28,409 nt of DNA from Lachnospiraceae bacterium (GCA_900753685.1 CAAEAB010000168.1:1-28409); one strand, 5' to 3'; positions 16,362 to 25,252 are shown, numbered from the stretch's first letter. Notes: generated by a model from the sequence alone, not told the origin. Numbers and translations are program-made.

Positions 16362-16388
16362 TTTGTCGACACGGGAGGAAATGTCGAA
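16362..16388 (+). promoter_or_regulatory. Pair of Spo0A-like boxes between the DnaA-box groups
   Basis: TTTGTCGAC (16362-16370, 8/9 to TTTGTCRAA, with a palindromic GTCGAC core) and AATGTCGAA (16380-16388, perfect TGTCGAA core) are spaced 18 bp start to start. This is consistent with Spo0A binding but not proof of it. Confidence 0.35.
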
Positions 16389-16457
16389 AATTCTTGAAAA
16401 AACAAGAGGTTTGGAAGGTTTTGCAGGATGCTTGTAAAAAATGTTATGTAAATAGAA

Positions 16458-16466
16458 TTATCCACA
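16458..16466 (+). promoter_or_regulatory. DnaA box (TTATCCACA)
   Basis: A perfect match, in the opposite orientation to the other boxes. With flanking GG it forms an 11-bp inverted repeat with CCTGTGGATAA at 16495-16505. Confidence 0.8.
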
Positions 16467-16496
16467 GGCCAAAAACGGAAAAAATGTTAATAAACC

Positions 16497-16557
16497 TGTG
16501 GATAATGTGGATAAGTGGTGAAAAGCATAATAAAATCAGGGATAAAAAAGTGGATAA
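16497..16557. promoter_or_regulatory. DnaA-box group 2: two abutting perfect boxes plus one 8/9 box
   Basis: TGTGGATAA occurs at 16497-16505 and again at 16506-16514 with no gap. AGTGGATAA (8/9) follows at 16549-16557. All are in the same orientation as group 1. Confidence 0.8.
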
Positions 16558-16600
16558 AATTGTGTACCCTTTTTTTATTACTATAATCTGCAGTCTTTGA

Positions 16601-17977
16601 TTATTTTAAAAGCGCTTCCCCCACATTGACAATATCTCCGGCGCCCATGGTGATGATCAGATCACCGTGGGCACAGTTGTTTAACAGGAATTGTTCGATT
16701 TCTTCGAAGGAAGGGAAGTAATCGGCCTCGGCGCCATAGTTTTTGATTTCTGCCAGTAAATCTCTGGAATGAATCTCGCCGGTATCGACTTCTCTGGCCG
16801 CATAAATGTCCGCCAGGACGACATGATCTGCCAGAGAGAGGGCCTTGGCAAAATCTTTTAATAAAGCCTTGGTCCGTGTATAGGTATGGGGCTGGAAAGC
16901 ACACCAGATTTTTCGATGCGGATAGTTTTTTGCCGCGGTCAGCGTGGCTTCGATTTCTGTCGGATGGTGGGCGTAATCATCGAGGATGGTAATACCGTTG
17001 ATTTCGCCCTTATATTCAAACCGTCGGTCCGTGCCCTTGAATTTCAGCAGGCCGGATTTGATAGCGTCCATGGAAATTTCCAGTTCTCTGGCGGCAGCAA
17101 TGGCAGCAAGGGAGTTGGAAACGTTGTGAAGGCCGGTAACATTCAGGTCAATATGGGTCAACATTTTGCCGTTAATGTATAAATCATAGCTTCCGCAGGC
17201 ATATTCGTTAAAGGAAATATTTTTTGCGGTATAGCTGTCACCCGCCTCCAGGCCGTAGGTGATCACCTTGCAGGGCAGTTCTTTTGTAAAATAATCCAGG
17301 TTCGGAATTTCACCATTGATAATCAAAACGCCATCTTTATCCAGCTTTTCGGAAAATAAGCGGAAGGAATGGCGAATATCATCCAAATCTTTGAAGAAAT
17401 CCAAATGGTCGGCATCCACATTCAGAATCAGCTCAATGCGCGGGTTAAATTTTAAAAAACTGTTCGTGTACTCACAGGCTTCGGTAATAAAGTTTTGGGA
17501 ACGGCCGACACGGATGTTGCCGTCAATATCTTTTAAAATACCGCCGACGGAAATGGTTGGGTCGCAGGCGCCCTCCAGCATGATCAGAGAGAGCATGGAG
17601 GTTGTCGTTGTCTTCCCGTGGGTACCGGATACGGCGATGGAATTTTTGTAGTTGCTCATGATCTGGCCGAGAAGCTCTGCCCGGTCCATATGAGGAATTC
17701 CCTTTTCGACGACGGCCTGAAATTCCGGGTTATCCGGATGGATAGCGGCTGTGTAGACAGCCAGGTCAATATCATCCGTAATATTTTCGGCCTTTTGTCC
17801 ATAAACGATCGAAGCTCCATGACTTTCAAGTTTCTCTGTGATCGGAGACGCTTTCATATCCGAACCGGTAACGGTAAAGCCCCGTTCCAGAAGAACCTCT
17901 GCGAGACCGCTCATGCTGATACCGCCAATACCCATAAAATGAATTTTTATAGGCTGGTTAAAGTTGATTTTATACAT
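16601..17977 (-). CDS. murC: UDP-N-acetylmuramate--L-alanine ligase
   Basis: Adds L-alanine to UDP-MurNAc using ATP, the first amino acid step in peptidoglycan precursor synthesis in the cytosol. The 458-aa product begins MYKINFNQP at the ATG at 17977; a GTG at 17989 is in frame but lies on the AGGAAG ribosome site itself, so it is unlikely. Domains in order: UDP-binding Rossmann fold with HFMGIGGISMSGLA (13-26), ATP-binding loop SGTHGKTTT (117-125), central-domain NVDADHLDFF, and the C-terminal ligase domain with DDYAHHPTEIEAT and FQPHTYTRTK. These are the MurC signatures. It is the first gene of the minus-strand block. I see no clear terminator after it, so some transcripts may read into the DnaA-box region and the primosome genes. 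Confidence 0.97.
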   Translation of the reverse strand: MYKINFNQPIKIHFMGIGGISMSGLAEVLLERGFTVTGSDMKASPITEKLESHGASIVYGQKAENITDDIDLAVYTAAIHPDNPEFQAVVEKGIPHMDRAELLGQIMSNYKNSIAVSGTHGKTTTTSMLSLIMLEGACDPTISVGGILKDIDGNIRVGRSQNFITEACEYTNSFLKFNPRIELILNVDADHLDFFKDLDDIRHSFRLFSEKLDKDGVLIINGEIPNLDYFTKELPCKVITYGLEAGDSYTAKNISFNEYACGSYDLYINGKMLTHIDLNVTGLHNVSNSLAAIAAARELEISMDAIKSGLLKFKGTDRRFEYKGEINGITILDDYAHHPTEIEATLTAAKNYPHRKIWCAFQPHTYTRTKALLKDFAKALSLADHVVLADIYAAREVDTGEIHSRDLLAEIKNYGAEADYFPSFEEIEQFLLNNCAHGDLIITMGAGDIVNVGEALLK

Positions 17978-18014
17978 ATTAAATTGCACTTCCTATTCTA
18001 CTCATATTGCATCT

Positions 18015-18020
18015 ATTATA
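18015..18020 (-). promoter_or_regulatory. Candidate murC -10 element
   Basis: A perfect TATAAT on the minus strand, 38 bp before the murC start. The -35 region is weak (TTTATT at 18043-18038). Confidence 0.4.
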
Positions 18021-18187
18021 GCCCGCTTTTGTAAAAAAATAAAGGTTCTAAAAGTATAAAAATAAAGATGCACAAAAAAAACTGGAAAAATTGTGCAAAA
18101 ATAACGTGGTTTTGAGTCGGCCTGTCGAAAAAAATCGGAATATTGAACATTTTTCGGGTGGGTACAGGAAAAAAATAGTAAAAAGTG

Positions 18188-18216
18188 TTCACAATTCATT
18201 AACAAAGTGCTATAAT
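18188..18216 (+). promoter_or_regulatory. Extended -10 sigma-A promoter of glgC-glgD-spoVG
   Basis: TTCACA (18188-18193, 5 of 6), a 17-bp spacer, then TATAAT (18211-18216) preceded by TGC, which gives an extended -10. It is 35 bp before the glgC start. A TGTCGAA core (18123-18129) lies about 60 bp upstream. Confidence 0.8.
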
Positions 18217-18250
18217 TAAGGAATCATACAGAACAACAAGAGGTGATTAC

Positions 18251-19522
18251 GTGGTTAAGAAGGAAATGATAGCCATGCTTCTGGCAGGGGGGCAAGGCAG
18301 CAGATTGGGAGTGTTGACGGCACATGTGGCCAAGCCGGCTGTTGCTTTTGGCGGCAAGTACCGTATTATTGACTTTCCGTTAAGCAACTGTATCAATTCA
18401 GGCATTGATACTGTCGGCGTATTGACACAGTACCGTCATTTACGGCTGAATACACATATTGGAATTGGTATCCCGTGGGATCTGGATCGGAATTATGGCG
18501 GCGTTACGCTCCTGCCACCATATGAGGGCAGTGAGAATGCAGACTGGTATTCGGGAACAGCGAATGCTATTTTCCAGAATCTGGAGTATATTGAAAGCTA
18601 TAATCCGGAATATGTATTGATTCTCGGAGGAGACCATATTTATAAGATGGATTATGAAGTCATGCTGGATTTCCATAAATCCAGAAAAGCGGATATAACC
18701 ATCGCATGTATGCCGGTACCGTGGGAAGAAGCCAGCCGCTTTGGCGTTGTTGTGGCCGATGAACAGGGGCATATTAAAGAATTTGAAGAGAAACCGGAGA
18801 AGCCGAGCAGTAATCTGGCGTCGATGGGTATTTACATTTTTAACTGGCCGATACTGGAAGAAGCGCTTCTTGCTTTGAAGGATCAGCCGGGCTGTGATTT
18901 TGGTATGCACATTATTCCATATGTACATAGCAAGACTCAGAATTGTTATGCCTTTGAATTTAACGGTTATTGGAAGGACGTAGGAACGTTAGGTTCCTAT
19001 TGGGAGTCCAATATGGAATTGATTGATATTATTCCGGAGTTTAATCTGTATGAGGAGTTCTGGAAGATTTATACGAATAATGATATGATAACACCTCTGT
19101 ATTTTGCAGACGGTTCAAAGGTTGATCGGTGTATTGTCGGAGAGGGCTCTGAAATATATGGAGAGGCCTATAATAGTGTCATAGGTTCCGGCGTCATTAT
19201 CGAAGAAGGTACCATTGTGCGTGATTCCATTGTTATGAGTGGTACGCGGATCGGAAGAAATTGCCGGATTGAGAAGGGTATTGTGGCCGAAAACGTTGAA
19301 ATCGGAGATAATGTTATCTTTAGTGTGGGCGAGTATGCCGAGAGTGCGTTGAATCCAAAGGTTTACGCCTTTGATTTGGTAACGGTTGCAGAAAATTCCG
19401 TAATTCCTTCAAATGTGCAGATTGGTAAAAATACGGCCATTGTCGGAATAACAGCAGCAGAAGACTATCCGGATGGCCTTCTTGCCAGTGGACAAGCTAT
19501 AGTTAAGGCAGGTGAGATGTGA
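18251..19522 (+). CDS. glgC: Glucose-1-phosphate adenylyltransferase, catalytic subunit
   Basis: Makes ADP-glucose from glucose 1-phosphate and ATP, the committed step of bacterial glycogen synthesis. The 423-aa length is normal. The nucleotidyltransferase domain begins with [14 protein letters not shown] (10-23) and [20 protein letters not shown] (28-47). It continues with [10 protein letters not shown] (catalytic Asp), [21 protein letters not shown] (glucose-1-P binding) and [15 protein letters not shown]. The C-terminal part is a left-handed beta-helix with hexapeptide-type repeats ([38 protein letters not shown]). The start is GTG with AGAGGTGA 4 nt upstream; the next ATG (M6) lies inside the conserved N-terminal strand. 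It overlaps glgD at TGATG, and the two products are expected to form a hetero-oligomer. Confidence 0.96.
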   Translation: MVKKEMIAMLLAGGQGSRLGVLTAHVAKPAVAFGGKYRIIDFPLSNCINSGIDTVGVLTQYRHLRLNTHIGIGIPWDLDRNYGGVTLLPPYEGSENADWYSGTANAIFQNLEYIESYNPEYVLILGGDHIYKMDYEVMLDFHKSRKADITIACMPVPWEEASRFGVVVADEQGHIKEFEEKPEKPSSNLASMGIYIFNWPILEEALLALKDQPGCDFGMHIIPYVHSKTQNCYAFEFNGYWKDVGTLGSYWESNMELIDIIPEFNLYEEFWKIYTNNDMITPLYFADGSKVDRCIVGEGSEIYGEAYNSVIGSGVIIEEGTIVRDSIVMSGTRIGRNCRIEKGIVAENVEIGDNVIFSVGEYAESALNPKVYAFDLVTVAENSVIPSNVQIGKNTAIVGITAAEDYPDGLLASGQAIVKAGEM

Positions 19523-20646
19523 TGAAAGCAGTTGGAATTGTATTAGCAGGAGGCAGCAATAACCGGATGGGTCAATTATCCAAAAAGAGAGCAGTTGCTG
19601 CGATGCCAGTAGCCGGCAGCTATCGGTGCATCGATTTTGTTTTGAGTAATATGAGTAATTCTCATATTCAAAAAGTAGCCGTATTGACCCAGTATAATTC
19701 CCGTTCTTTGAATGAACATTTAAATTCCTCCAAATGGTGGGATTTCGGACGTAAGCAGGGCGGTTTATATGTTCTGACACCGTTTATTACCGAGGAAAAC
19801 AGTTCCTGGTATCTGGGAACGGCAGATTCGATTTATCAGAATCTGGATTTCCTCAGAAGATGTCATGAACCATACGTCATCATTACATCCGGCGATTGTG
19901 TATATAAGATGGATTATGAAAAGATCCTGGACTATCATATCCAGACGAAGGCCGATATCACCGTAGCTGTGAAGGATCTGACGGATCCGTCTGAGGATCT
20001 TCATCGTTTTGGTATTATACGCATGGCAGAGGATGGCCGCATTACTAATTTTGAGGAAAAGCCGCTGATTGCACAGACGAATACCGCATCTATCGGTGTC
20101 TATGTTATTCGCCGTCGTCTTCTGATTGAGCTTGTTCAGAAAGCTCATGAAGAGGGGCGAAACGATTTTGTACAGGATATTCTGGTAAGATATAAAGATG
20201 TGAAGAAGATTTTTGCATATAAACATGACGGATACTGGCAGAACATTTCTACGATTGATTCCTACTATCAGACAAATATGGATTTTCTGCGAAGGGATGT
20301 CAGAGAATATTTCTTTAGAGATTATCCGAATGTATATTCAAAAATTGAAGATTTGCCACCGGCAAAATTCAACCCGGGTTCAAATATTAAAAATGCATTG
20401 ATTTCCAGTGGATGTATTGTGAATGGTGAGGTTCAGAATTCCATTTTATTTAAAAAGGTTTATGTTGGGAATAACTGTGTTATTAAAAATTCCATTATCT
20501 TAAATGATGTCTATATTGGAGATAACACTGTCATTGAAAATTGTATCGTAGAGAGCAGGGATACGATTCGAGCAAATTCTTCCTATATTGGTGATGACGG
20601 TAAGGTCAAGATTGTAGTGGAGAAAAGCGATAGATATATTTTATAA
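19522..20646 (+). CDS. glgD: Glucose-1-phosphate adenylyltransferase, GlgD regulatory-type subunit
   Basis: A paralogue of GlgC that in Firmicutes joins it and raises activity, while being poorly active alone (family knowledge). The 374-aa product starts at the ATG at 19522, sharing one base with the glgC stop; a GTG one codon earlier is possible. The nucleotide loop is degenerate: [25 protein letters not shown] replaces GGxGxRL...KPAVxFGGKY. The [12 protein letters not shown] block, [19 protein letters not shown] and the beta-helix repeats ([25 protein letters not shown]) remain. The catalytic DVGT of GlgC reads NIST here ([15 protein letters not shown]). Spacing to spoVG is 26 bp, in one operon. 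Confidence 0.95.
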   Translation: MKAVGIVLAGGSNNRMGQLSKKRAVAAMPVAGSYRCIDFVLSNMSNSHIQKVAVLTQYNSRSLNEHLNSSKWWDFGRKQGGLYVLTPFITEENSSWYLGTADSIYQNLDFLRRCHEPYVIITSGDCVYKMDYEKILDYHIQTKADITVAVKDLTDPSEDLHRFGIIRMAEDGRITNFEEKPLIAQTNTASIGVYVIRRRLLIELVQKAHEEGRNDFVQDILVRYKDVKKIFAYKHDGYWQNISTIDSYYQTNMDFLRRDVREYFFRDYPNVYSKIEDLPPAKFNPGSNIKNALISSGCIVNGEVQNSILFKKVYVGNNCVIKNSIILNDVYIGDNTVIENCIVESRDTIRANSSYIGDDGKVKIVVEKSDRYIL

Positions 20647-20672
20647 TCAAAGAGCCTGGGGAGGACTTTAAC

Positions 20673-20954
20673 ATGCAGATTACAGACGTAAGAGTACGCA
20701 AAGTTACAAAAGAAGGAAAGATGAAAGCCGTTGTATCCATAACACTGGATAATGAATTTGTTGTTCATGATATTAATGTGATTGAAGGGGAAAAGGGCTT
20801 GTTCATTGCGATGCCGAGCCGTAAAGCGGCCGACGGCGAGTATCGGGATATTGCTCATCCGATTAATTCAGAGACAAGAGAACGCATTCAGAGCATTATT
20901 TTAGAAAAATATGAAATAGCGGCTTTGGAGAGCGAGGAAGAAGCGGCAATCTAA
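20673..20954 (+). CDS. spoVG: SpoVG family regulator
   Basis: A small nucleic-acid-binding regulator of 93 aa. In B. subtilis it affects septation during sporulation, and in other Firmicutes it acts as a global DNA/RNA-binding regulator. Signatures: [11 protein letters not shown] at the N-terminus, [36 protein letters not shown] in the core, and [16 protein letters not shown]. The start has GGGAGG about 9 nt upstream. It ends the glgC-glgD-spoVG unit, just before a strong terminator. The pairing with glycogen genes may tie storage to stationary phase or sporulation, which is inference. Confidence 0.97.
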   Translation: MQITDVRVRKVTKEGKMKAVVSITLDNEFVVHDINVIEGEKGLFIAMPSRKAADGEYRDIAHPINSETRERIQSIILEKYEIAALESEEEAAI

Positions 20955-20984
20955 GCGTTAAACTTATGGGGTTTAAATGAGACG

Positions 20985-21020
20985 GGGAGAAAATCCGGGA
21001 GGATTTTCTCCCTTAATTTT
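20985..21020 (+). terminator. Strong intrinsic terminator after spoVG
   Basis: A perfect 12-bp stem GGGAGAAAATCC (20985-20996) / GGATTTTCTCCC (21001-21012), a 4-nt loop GGGA, then TTAATTTT. Confidence 0.95.
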
Positions 21021-21043
21021 GGCATAATAAATGCTCATAGAGC

Positions 21044-21073
21044 TTGACAAAACCTTTACCCCGTGTGTATCCT
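21044..21073 (+). promoter_or_regulatory. Promoter of pth-mfd
   Basis: A perfect -35 TTGACA (21044-21049), an 18-bp spacer and TATCCT (21068-21073, 4 of 6), 28 bp before the pth start. Confidence 0.6.
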
Positions 21074-21100
21074 TTTAAATGCGCATAAGGAGGGGCAGAT

Positions 21101-21676
21101 ATGTATTTGATCGCAGGACTGGGAAATCCTTCAAAAAACTATGAAGGTACCCGGCATAATATTGGCTTTACAATGATTGATGCTATAGGGGAAAAATTTG
21201 GAATTGACGTGACAACAAAAAAGCATAAAGCGCTGGTTGGCCGTGGGATTATTGACGGTATGCGGGTTATTTTGGCAAAGCCGCAGACGTATATGAATCT
21301 GAGCGGCGAGAGTATTCGTGAAATTGCCGACTTCTATAAAATTGAACCGGAAAATATCATTATTATATATGATGATATCAGTCTGGATGTGGGGCGGCTT
21401 CGGATACGAAAAAAGGGCAGCGCCGGAGGGCATAATGGAATCAAAAATATTATCGCCCATCTTGGTACGCAGGAGTTTCCGAGGATTAAGGTGGGCATTG
21501 GAAATAAGCCGGAGGGCTGGGATTTGGCCGATTATGTTTTGTCGAAATACTCAAAGGCGGAGCAGGAGGCTCTGAAAGAAGCCTCAGACGATGTGATTGG
21601 GGCGGTAAGGCTGATGATCATGGATGATATTGATGCTGCAATGAACCGGTATAATGCAAAAAAGAGGGATACGTGA
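21101..21676 (+). CDS. pth: Peptidyl-tRNA hydrolase
   Basis: Frees tRNA from peptidyl-tRNAs that drop off ribosomes; an essential cytosolic enzyme. The 191-aa length is normal. Motifs: LGNPSKNYEGTRHNIGF (7-23) with N9 and the catalytic H19, then KPQTYMNLSGES, IIIYDDISLDVGRLRIR with the catalytic-site Asp, and GSAGGHNGIKNI. The start ATG has AAGGAGG upstream. The TGA overlaps the mfd ATG as TGATG, so the two are coupled; pth-mfd adjacency is common in Firmicutes. Confidence 0.98.
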   Translation: MYLIAGLGNPSKNYEGTRHNIGFTMIDAIGEKFGIDVTTKKHKALVGRGIIDGMRVILAKPQTYMNLSGESIREIADFYKIEPENIIIIYDDISLDVGRLRIRKKGSAGGHNGIKNIIAHLGTQEFPRIKVGIGNKPEGWDLADYVLSKYSKAEQEALKEASDDVIGAVRLMIMDDIDAAMNRYNAKKRDT

Positions 21677-24600
21677 TGAATTTATTCAGAGAGCCATTAC
21701 TCCAGTTAAGCGAATATGAAAGTATTCAAAAAAATTTGTCGGATAATAAAGGGCCGGTTTATGTGGAGGGCTGTGTGGATGCTCAGAAAACCCATTGGAT
21801 GGCCAGCTTTGCCGAAGAATATCCCTTTAGATTGATTATCACCCACAGTGAAAAAAGGGTGAAGGATATCTATGAGGATTATCGTTTTTTTGATAAAAAT
21901 GTGTGGGATTATCCGGCCCGGGACATTATTTTTTACAGCGCAGATGTCCATGGTCAGGCGTTGGTCCGAAAACGGCTGGCTGTCATTCAAAAACTTCTTG
22001 AACATGAGCCGGTGACGGTGGTGACGACGATTGACGGTCTGATGGACAGTTTATTGCCTCCGGAAAAATTGGCCCAGCAAATTATCCGGCTGAGAGAGGG
22101 CGGCATTGTGGACCAGGAGGATTTGGTAAAACGACTCGTCCACATGGGGTTTGAACGGACCGTCCAGGTGGAGGGGCCGGGACAGTTTTCCGTCCGGGGT
22201 GGCATTCTGGATGTTTATAATCTGTCGGAAGATTGCCCTTACCGAATTGAATTTTGGGATGATGAAATTGATACGATCCGAAGCTTTGATGTGGACAGTC
22301 AGCGTTCCATCGAAAGGCATGAGCAGATTTCCATATATCCGGCGGCAGAGATGGTTTTTACAGACACCCGAATCCAGAAGGGGCTGGCCCGTCTGAAAAA
22401 GGATGTGGATAAAGGCGTCCGACTTTTTAAGAAGGAAGGTAAGCCAGAAGAGGCCGGTCATTTGAAATGTATTTATGAAGAGGCGGAGGGAGCCTTTGAA
22501 TTATCCTTTGCCAGCGCTAATATGGACAGTCTGATTCGTTATTTTTATGAAGAAACTGTGTCATTTCTGGATTATTTTCCAAAGGAAGAAACCTTGATTT
22601 TTCTGGATGAACCGGCGAGACTCCAGGAAAAGGCGGAGGGGGTTGCTAGAGAATTTGAGGAAAGTATGAAGGGACGCCTGGAAAAGGGATATATTGTTCC
22701 GGGGCAGATGAACATTCTGTATTCGGAAAAGGAATTATTTCATCAGCTGGGGAAATGGCGGAGTCTCCTTTTAAGCACTTTGGATCAGAGGCTTGGTCAA
22801 TTGACGCCGGCTTATAAATATCATGTTGAGGTTCAGTCAATTCAATCCTACCACCGGAATTTTGAGCTGCTGGTAAAGGATTTAAAACGATGGAAGCAAA
22901 GTAAATACCGTATGGTGCTTGTGGCGAATTCAAGGATTAGGGCTGAGCACCTGGCAAAGGACCTTGAAAATTATGAGCTTCCGGCGATCGTGACGGAAAA
23001 TATGGAGCGGAGGGCGGAGCCGGGACAGCTCATTATATGTCATGGAAATCTTCACAGCGGCGTGGAATATCCGCTCATTAAGTTTGTCATCCTTTCAGAA
23101 AGCGATATTTTCGGAGAGGTTAAGAAGCGGCGTAAAAAGAAGCCGGAATACAGCGGGCAGAAGCTGAACGGTTTCATGGATTTGAACATCGGTGATTATG
23201 TGGTTCATGAAAATCACGGACTTGGTGTTTATAAGGGGATTGAAAAAATTGAGGTTGATAAAGTCGAGAAGGATTATATAAAAATTGAATATTCCGGCGG
23301 GGATAATCTATATATTCTCGCAACCCAGCTGGATATGATTCAGAAATATGCGGGAGCCGATGCAAAACGGCCGAAGCTCAATAAGCTGGGCGGACAGGAG
23401 TGGCATCGGACTAAGACTAGAGTCCGGGGCGCGGTCCGGGACCTGGCAGAGGATTTATTAAAGCTTTATGCAGCCCGTCAGTCCCAGGAGGGCTTTGCCT
23501 ACGGTCCGGATACGATCTGGCAGCGGGAGTTTGAGGAGGCTTTTCCATATGAAGAGACGGAGGATCAGCTGACAGCCATCGAAGCGACAAAGCGGGATAT
23601 GGAGAGTAAACGAATTATGGACCGGTTGATCTGCGGAGATGTGGGCTACGGAAAGACGGAGGTGGCTATCCGGGCAGCCTTTAAGGCGGTGCAGGATGGC
23701 AAGCAGGTGGCGTTACTCGTACCTACGACAATATTGGCTCAACAGCATTATAATACCTTTGTTCAGAGGATGAAGGATTATCCGGTGGTCATTCGCTCCA
23801 TGTCCCGGTTTCGGACGAAGAGCGAACAGGCCGAAACGGTCAAAGAACTTAAAAAGGGTATGGTGGATATTCTTATTGGGACCCACCGCATTTTATCCAA
23901 AGATATTGAATTTAAAAATCTGGGGCTTTTAATTGTGGATGAGGAGCAGAGGTTTGGCGTGGCCCATAAGGAAAAGATAAAGAAGCTTCGGGAAAATGTA
24001 GATGTACTGACCCTCTCGGCAACGCCGATTCCGAGAACTCTTCATATGAGTCTCATTGGAATACGGGATATGAGTACACTCAGTGAACCGCCGATGGACC
24101 GTATGCCGGTACAGACCTATGTCATGGAGTATAATGAAGAGATGGTCCGGGAGGCCATTGCCCGGGAAATCAGCCGGGGCGGACAGGTCTATTATGTGTT
24201 TAACCGGGTTAACGGTATTGTGGAGATGGCGGCGGCTATCCAGAAGCTGGCGCCGGAGGCGGAGGTGGCTTTCGCCCACGGGCAGATGAGTGAGCGGGAG
24301 CTTGAAAAGGTTATGTACCGTTTTATCAATGGGGAAATCGATGTGCTTGTTTCTACGACGATTATTGAAACCGGTCTGGACATTTCCAATGTAAACACGA
24401 TGATCATACACGATGCGGACCGTCTGGGCTTATCTCAGCTCTATCAATTGCGGGGGCGGGTGGGCCGCTCCAATCGGACCGCTTATGCCTTTTTGCTTTA
24501 CCGGCGAAATGTGGTTTTGAGAGAGGTGGCAGAAAAACGATTGGCGGCCATACGGGAATTTACGGAATTTGGCTCCGGATTTAAGATTGCCATGCGGGAT

Positions 24601-25200
24601 CTGGAGATACGTGGAGCGGGGAATCTTCTCGGACAGCAGCAGAGCGGTCATATGGAATCGGTCGGTTATGATTTGTACTGTAAGATGCTCAATGAAGCTG
24701 TGTTAAAGCTTAAGGGCGAGCAGGTGGCCGACAATGATTTCGAGACGGTATTGGATTTAAATGTGGATGCCTACATTCCGTCAGCTTATATTAAAAATGA
24801 AATTCAGAAGCTGGAAATTTATAAGCGGATTGCTGGTATATCCAATGAGGAAGAGTATGAGGAGATGATTGACGAGTTAAACGACCGGTTTGGCGATCTG
24901 CCGAAATCTGCCCAAAATCTGATGGAAATCGCCCTTTTGAAGGCCCAGGCCCATGAGGCGTATATTACTCAGCTTTCCTGCCGCGGTGATGAGACAAAAA
25001 TATTTATGTACGCCCATGCCGGCGTATGTGTGGATCGGATTCCGGAGTTGATCGGGCGCTATGGACGGCGTCTTCGTTTCAAGCCGGGGGAAAATCCTTA
25101 TTTTTTGTTAAAAATGCGGAAGGAAGAGCAGCAGAATCTTTTAAAATGTGAAAAAAATGTGATAAAAGATATAAAAGGATTGCTTGAAAATGTGAAATAA
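21676..25200 (+). CDS. mfd: Transcription-repair coupling factor
   Basis: A DNA translocase that removes RNA polymerase stalled at lesions and recruits UvrA. The product is 1174 aa, full length, starting at the ATG at 21676; the GTG one codon earlier is less likely. The N-terminal UvrB-homology region includes GPVYVEGCVDAQKTHWMASF and SVRGGILDVYN. The RNA-polymerase interaction domain starts near 506 (GDYVVHENHGLGVYKGIE). The RecG-like translocase has Walker A GDVGYGKTE (654-662), DEEQRFG (755-761), TLSATPIPRTLHMS and QLRGRVGRSNR. The TRCF C-terminal domain (YIPSAYIKNEIQKLEIYKRIA) ends the protein. No truncation or frameshift is visible. Confidence 0.98.
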   Translation: MNLFREPLLQLSEYESIQKNLSDNKGPVYVEGCVDAQKTHWMASFAEEYPFRLIITHSEKRVKDIYEDYRFFDKNVWDYPARDIIFYSADVHGQALVRKRLAVIQKLLEHEPVTVVTTIDGLMDSLLPPEKLAQQIIRLREGGIVDQEDLVKRLVHMGFERTVQVEGPGQFSVRGGILDVYNLSEDCPYRIEFWDDEIDTIRSFDVDSQRSIERHEQISIYPAAEMVFTDTRIQKGLARLKKDVDKGVRLFKKEGKPEEAGHLKCIYEEAEGAFELSFASANMDSLIRYFYEETVSFLDYFPKEETLIFLDEPARLQEKAEGVAREFEESMKGRLEKGYIVPGQMNILYSEKELFHQLGKWRSLLLSTLDQRLGQLTPAYKYHVEVQSIQSYHRNFELLVKDLKRWKQSKYRMVLVANSRIRAEHLAKDLENYELPAIVTENMERRAEPGQLIICHGNLHSGVEYPLIKFVILSESDIFGEVKKRRKKKPEYSGQKLNGFMDLNIGDYVVHENHGLGVYKGIEKIEVDKVEKDYIKIEYSGGDNLYILATQLDMIQKYAGADAKRPKLNKLGGQEWHRTKTRVRGAVRDLAEDLLKLYAARQSQEGFAYGPDTIWQREFEEAFPYEETEDQLTAIEATKRDMESKRIMDRLICGDVGYGKTEVAIRAAFKAVQDGKQVALLVPTTILAQQHYNTFVQRMKDYPVVIRSMSRFRTKSEQAETVKELKKGMVDILIGTHRILSKDIEFKNLGLLIVDEEQRFGVAHKEKIKKLRENVDVLTLSATPIPRTLHMSLIGIRDMSTLSEPPMDRMPVQTYVMEYNEEMVREAIAREISRGGQVYYVFNRVNGIVEMAAAIQKLAPEAEVAFAHGQMSERELEKVMYRFINGEIDVLVSTTIIETGLDISNVNTMIIHDADRLGLSQLYQLRGRVGRSNRTAYAFLLYRRNVVLREVAEKRLAAIREFTEFGSGFKIAMRDLEIRGAGNLLGQQQSGHMESVGYDLYCKMLNEAVLKLKGEQVADNDFETVLDLNVDAYIPSAYIKNEIQKLEIYKRIAGISNEEEYEEMIDELNDRFGDLPKSAQNLMEIALLKAQAHEAYITQLSCRGDETKIFMYAHAGVCVDRIPELIGRYGRRLRFKPGENPYFLLKMRKEEQQNLLKCEKNVIKDIKGLLENVK

Positions 25201-25208
25201 TCTATAAT
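25180..25208 (+). promoter_or_regulatory. Candidate promoter of the foldase gene
   Basis: TTGCTT (25180-25185, 3 of 6), a 17-bp spacer and a perfect TATAAT (25203-25208), 44 bp before the start codon and overlapping the mfd 3' end. Confidence 0.5.
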
Positions 25209-25252
25209 AAACAAAGTTATGTACAACTTAAATTCAGAAGGAGATAGATTAT

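Larger units (their letters stand above)
16227..16600. other. 374-bp intergenic region holding a DnaA-box cluster
   Basis: This is the longest gene-free stretch, between murC and the primosome operon. By eye it holds five perfect TTATNCACA sites, two 8/9 sites and a 7/9 site, two Spo0A-like boxes, one candidate promoter for the primosome operon and an AT-rich end. I find no terminator, tRNA or convincing gene. A 96-codon plus-strand frame crosses it but is dominated by the repeated boxes. Confidence 0.85.

Noticed and set aside
16582..16587. TATAAT on the plus strand near the murC 3' end
   Set aside because: No plus-strand gene starts downstream (murC is on the other strand), there is no matching -35, and AT-rich DNA gives such hexamers by chance.
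16310..16600. A 96-codon plus-strand frame with a GTG start and a G-rich run (AGGGGGGGA) just upstream
   Set aside because: It runs through the DnaA-box cluster and its sequence is largely the repeated boxes read as codons (VDN, WIMWI). The composition is not protein-like, and it lies in a gap that otherwise reads as regulatory.
16227..16600. Chromosomal replication origin (oriC)
   Set aside because: DnaA boxes and AT-rich DNA are present, and a short TAGTAATAA trio-like run is on the minus strand at 16583-16575. However, there is no dnaA, dnaN, rpmH or gyrB nearby, and the trio run is only three units. Control or titration of DnaA is the simpler reading. GC-skew over the genome would decide.
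18002..18205. A 67-codon minus-strand frame rich in Phe, Cys and Tyr
   Set aside because: It lies in the AT-rich murC/glgC promoter gap, overlaps the glgC promoter, and its composition reflects T-rich DNA.
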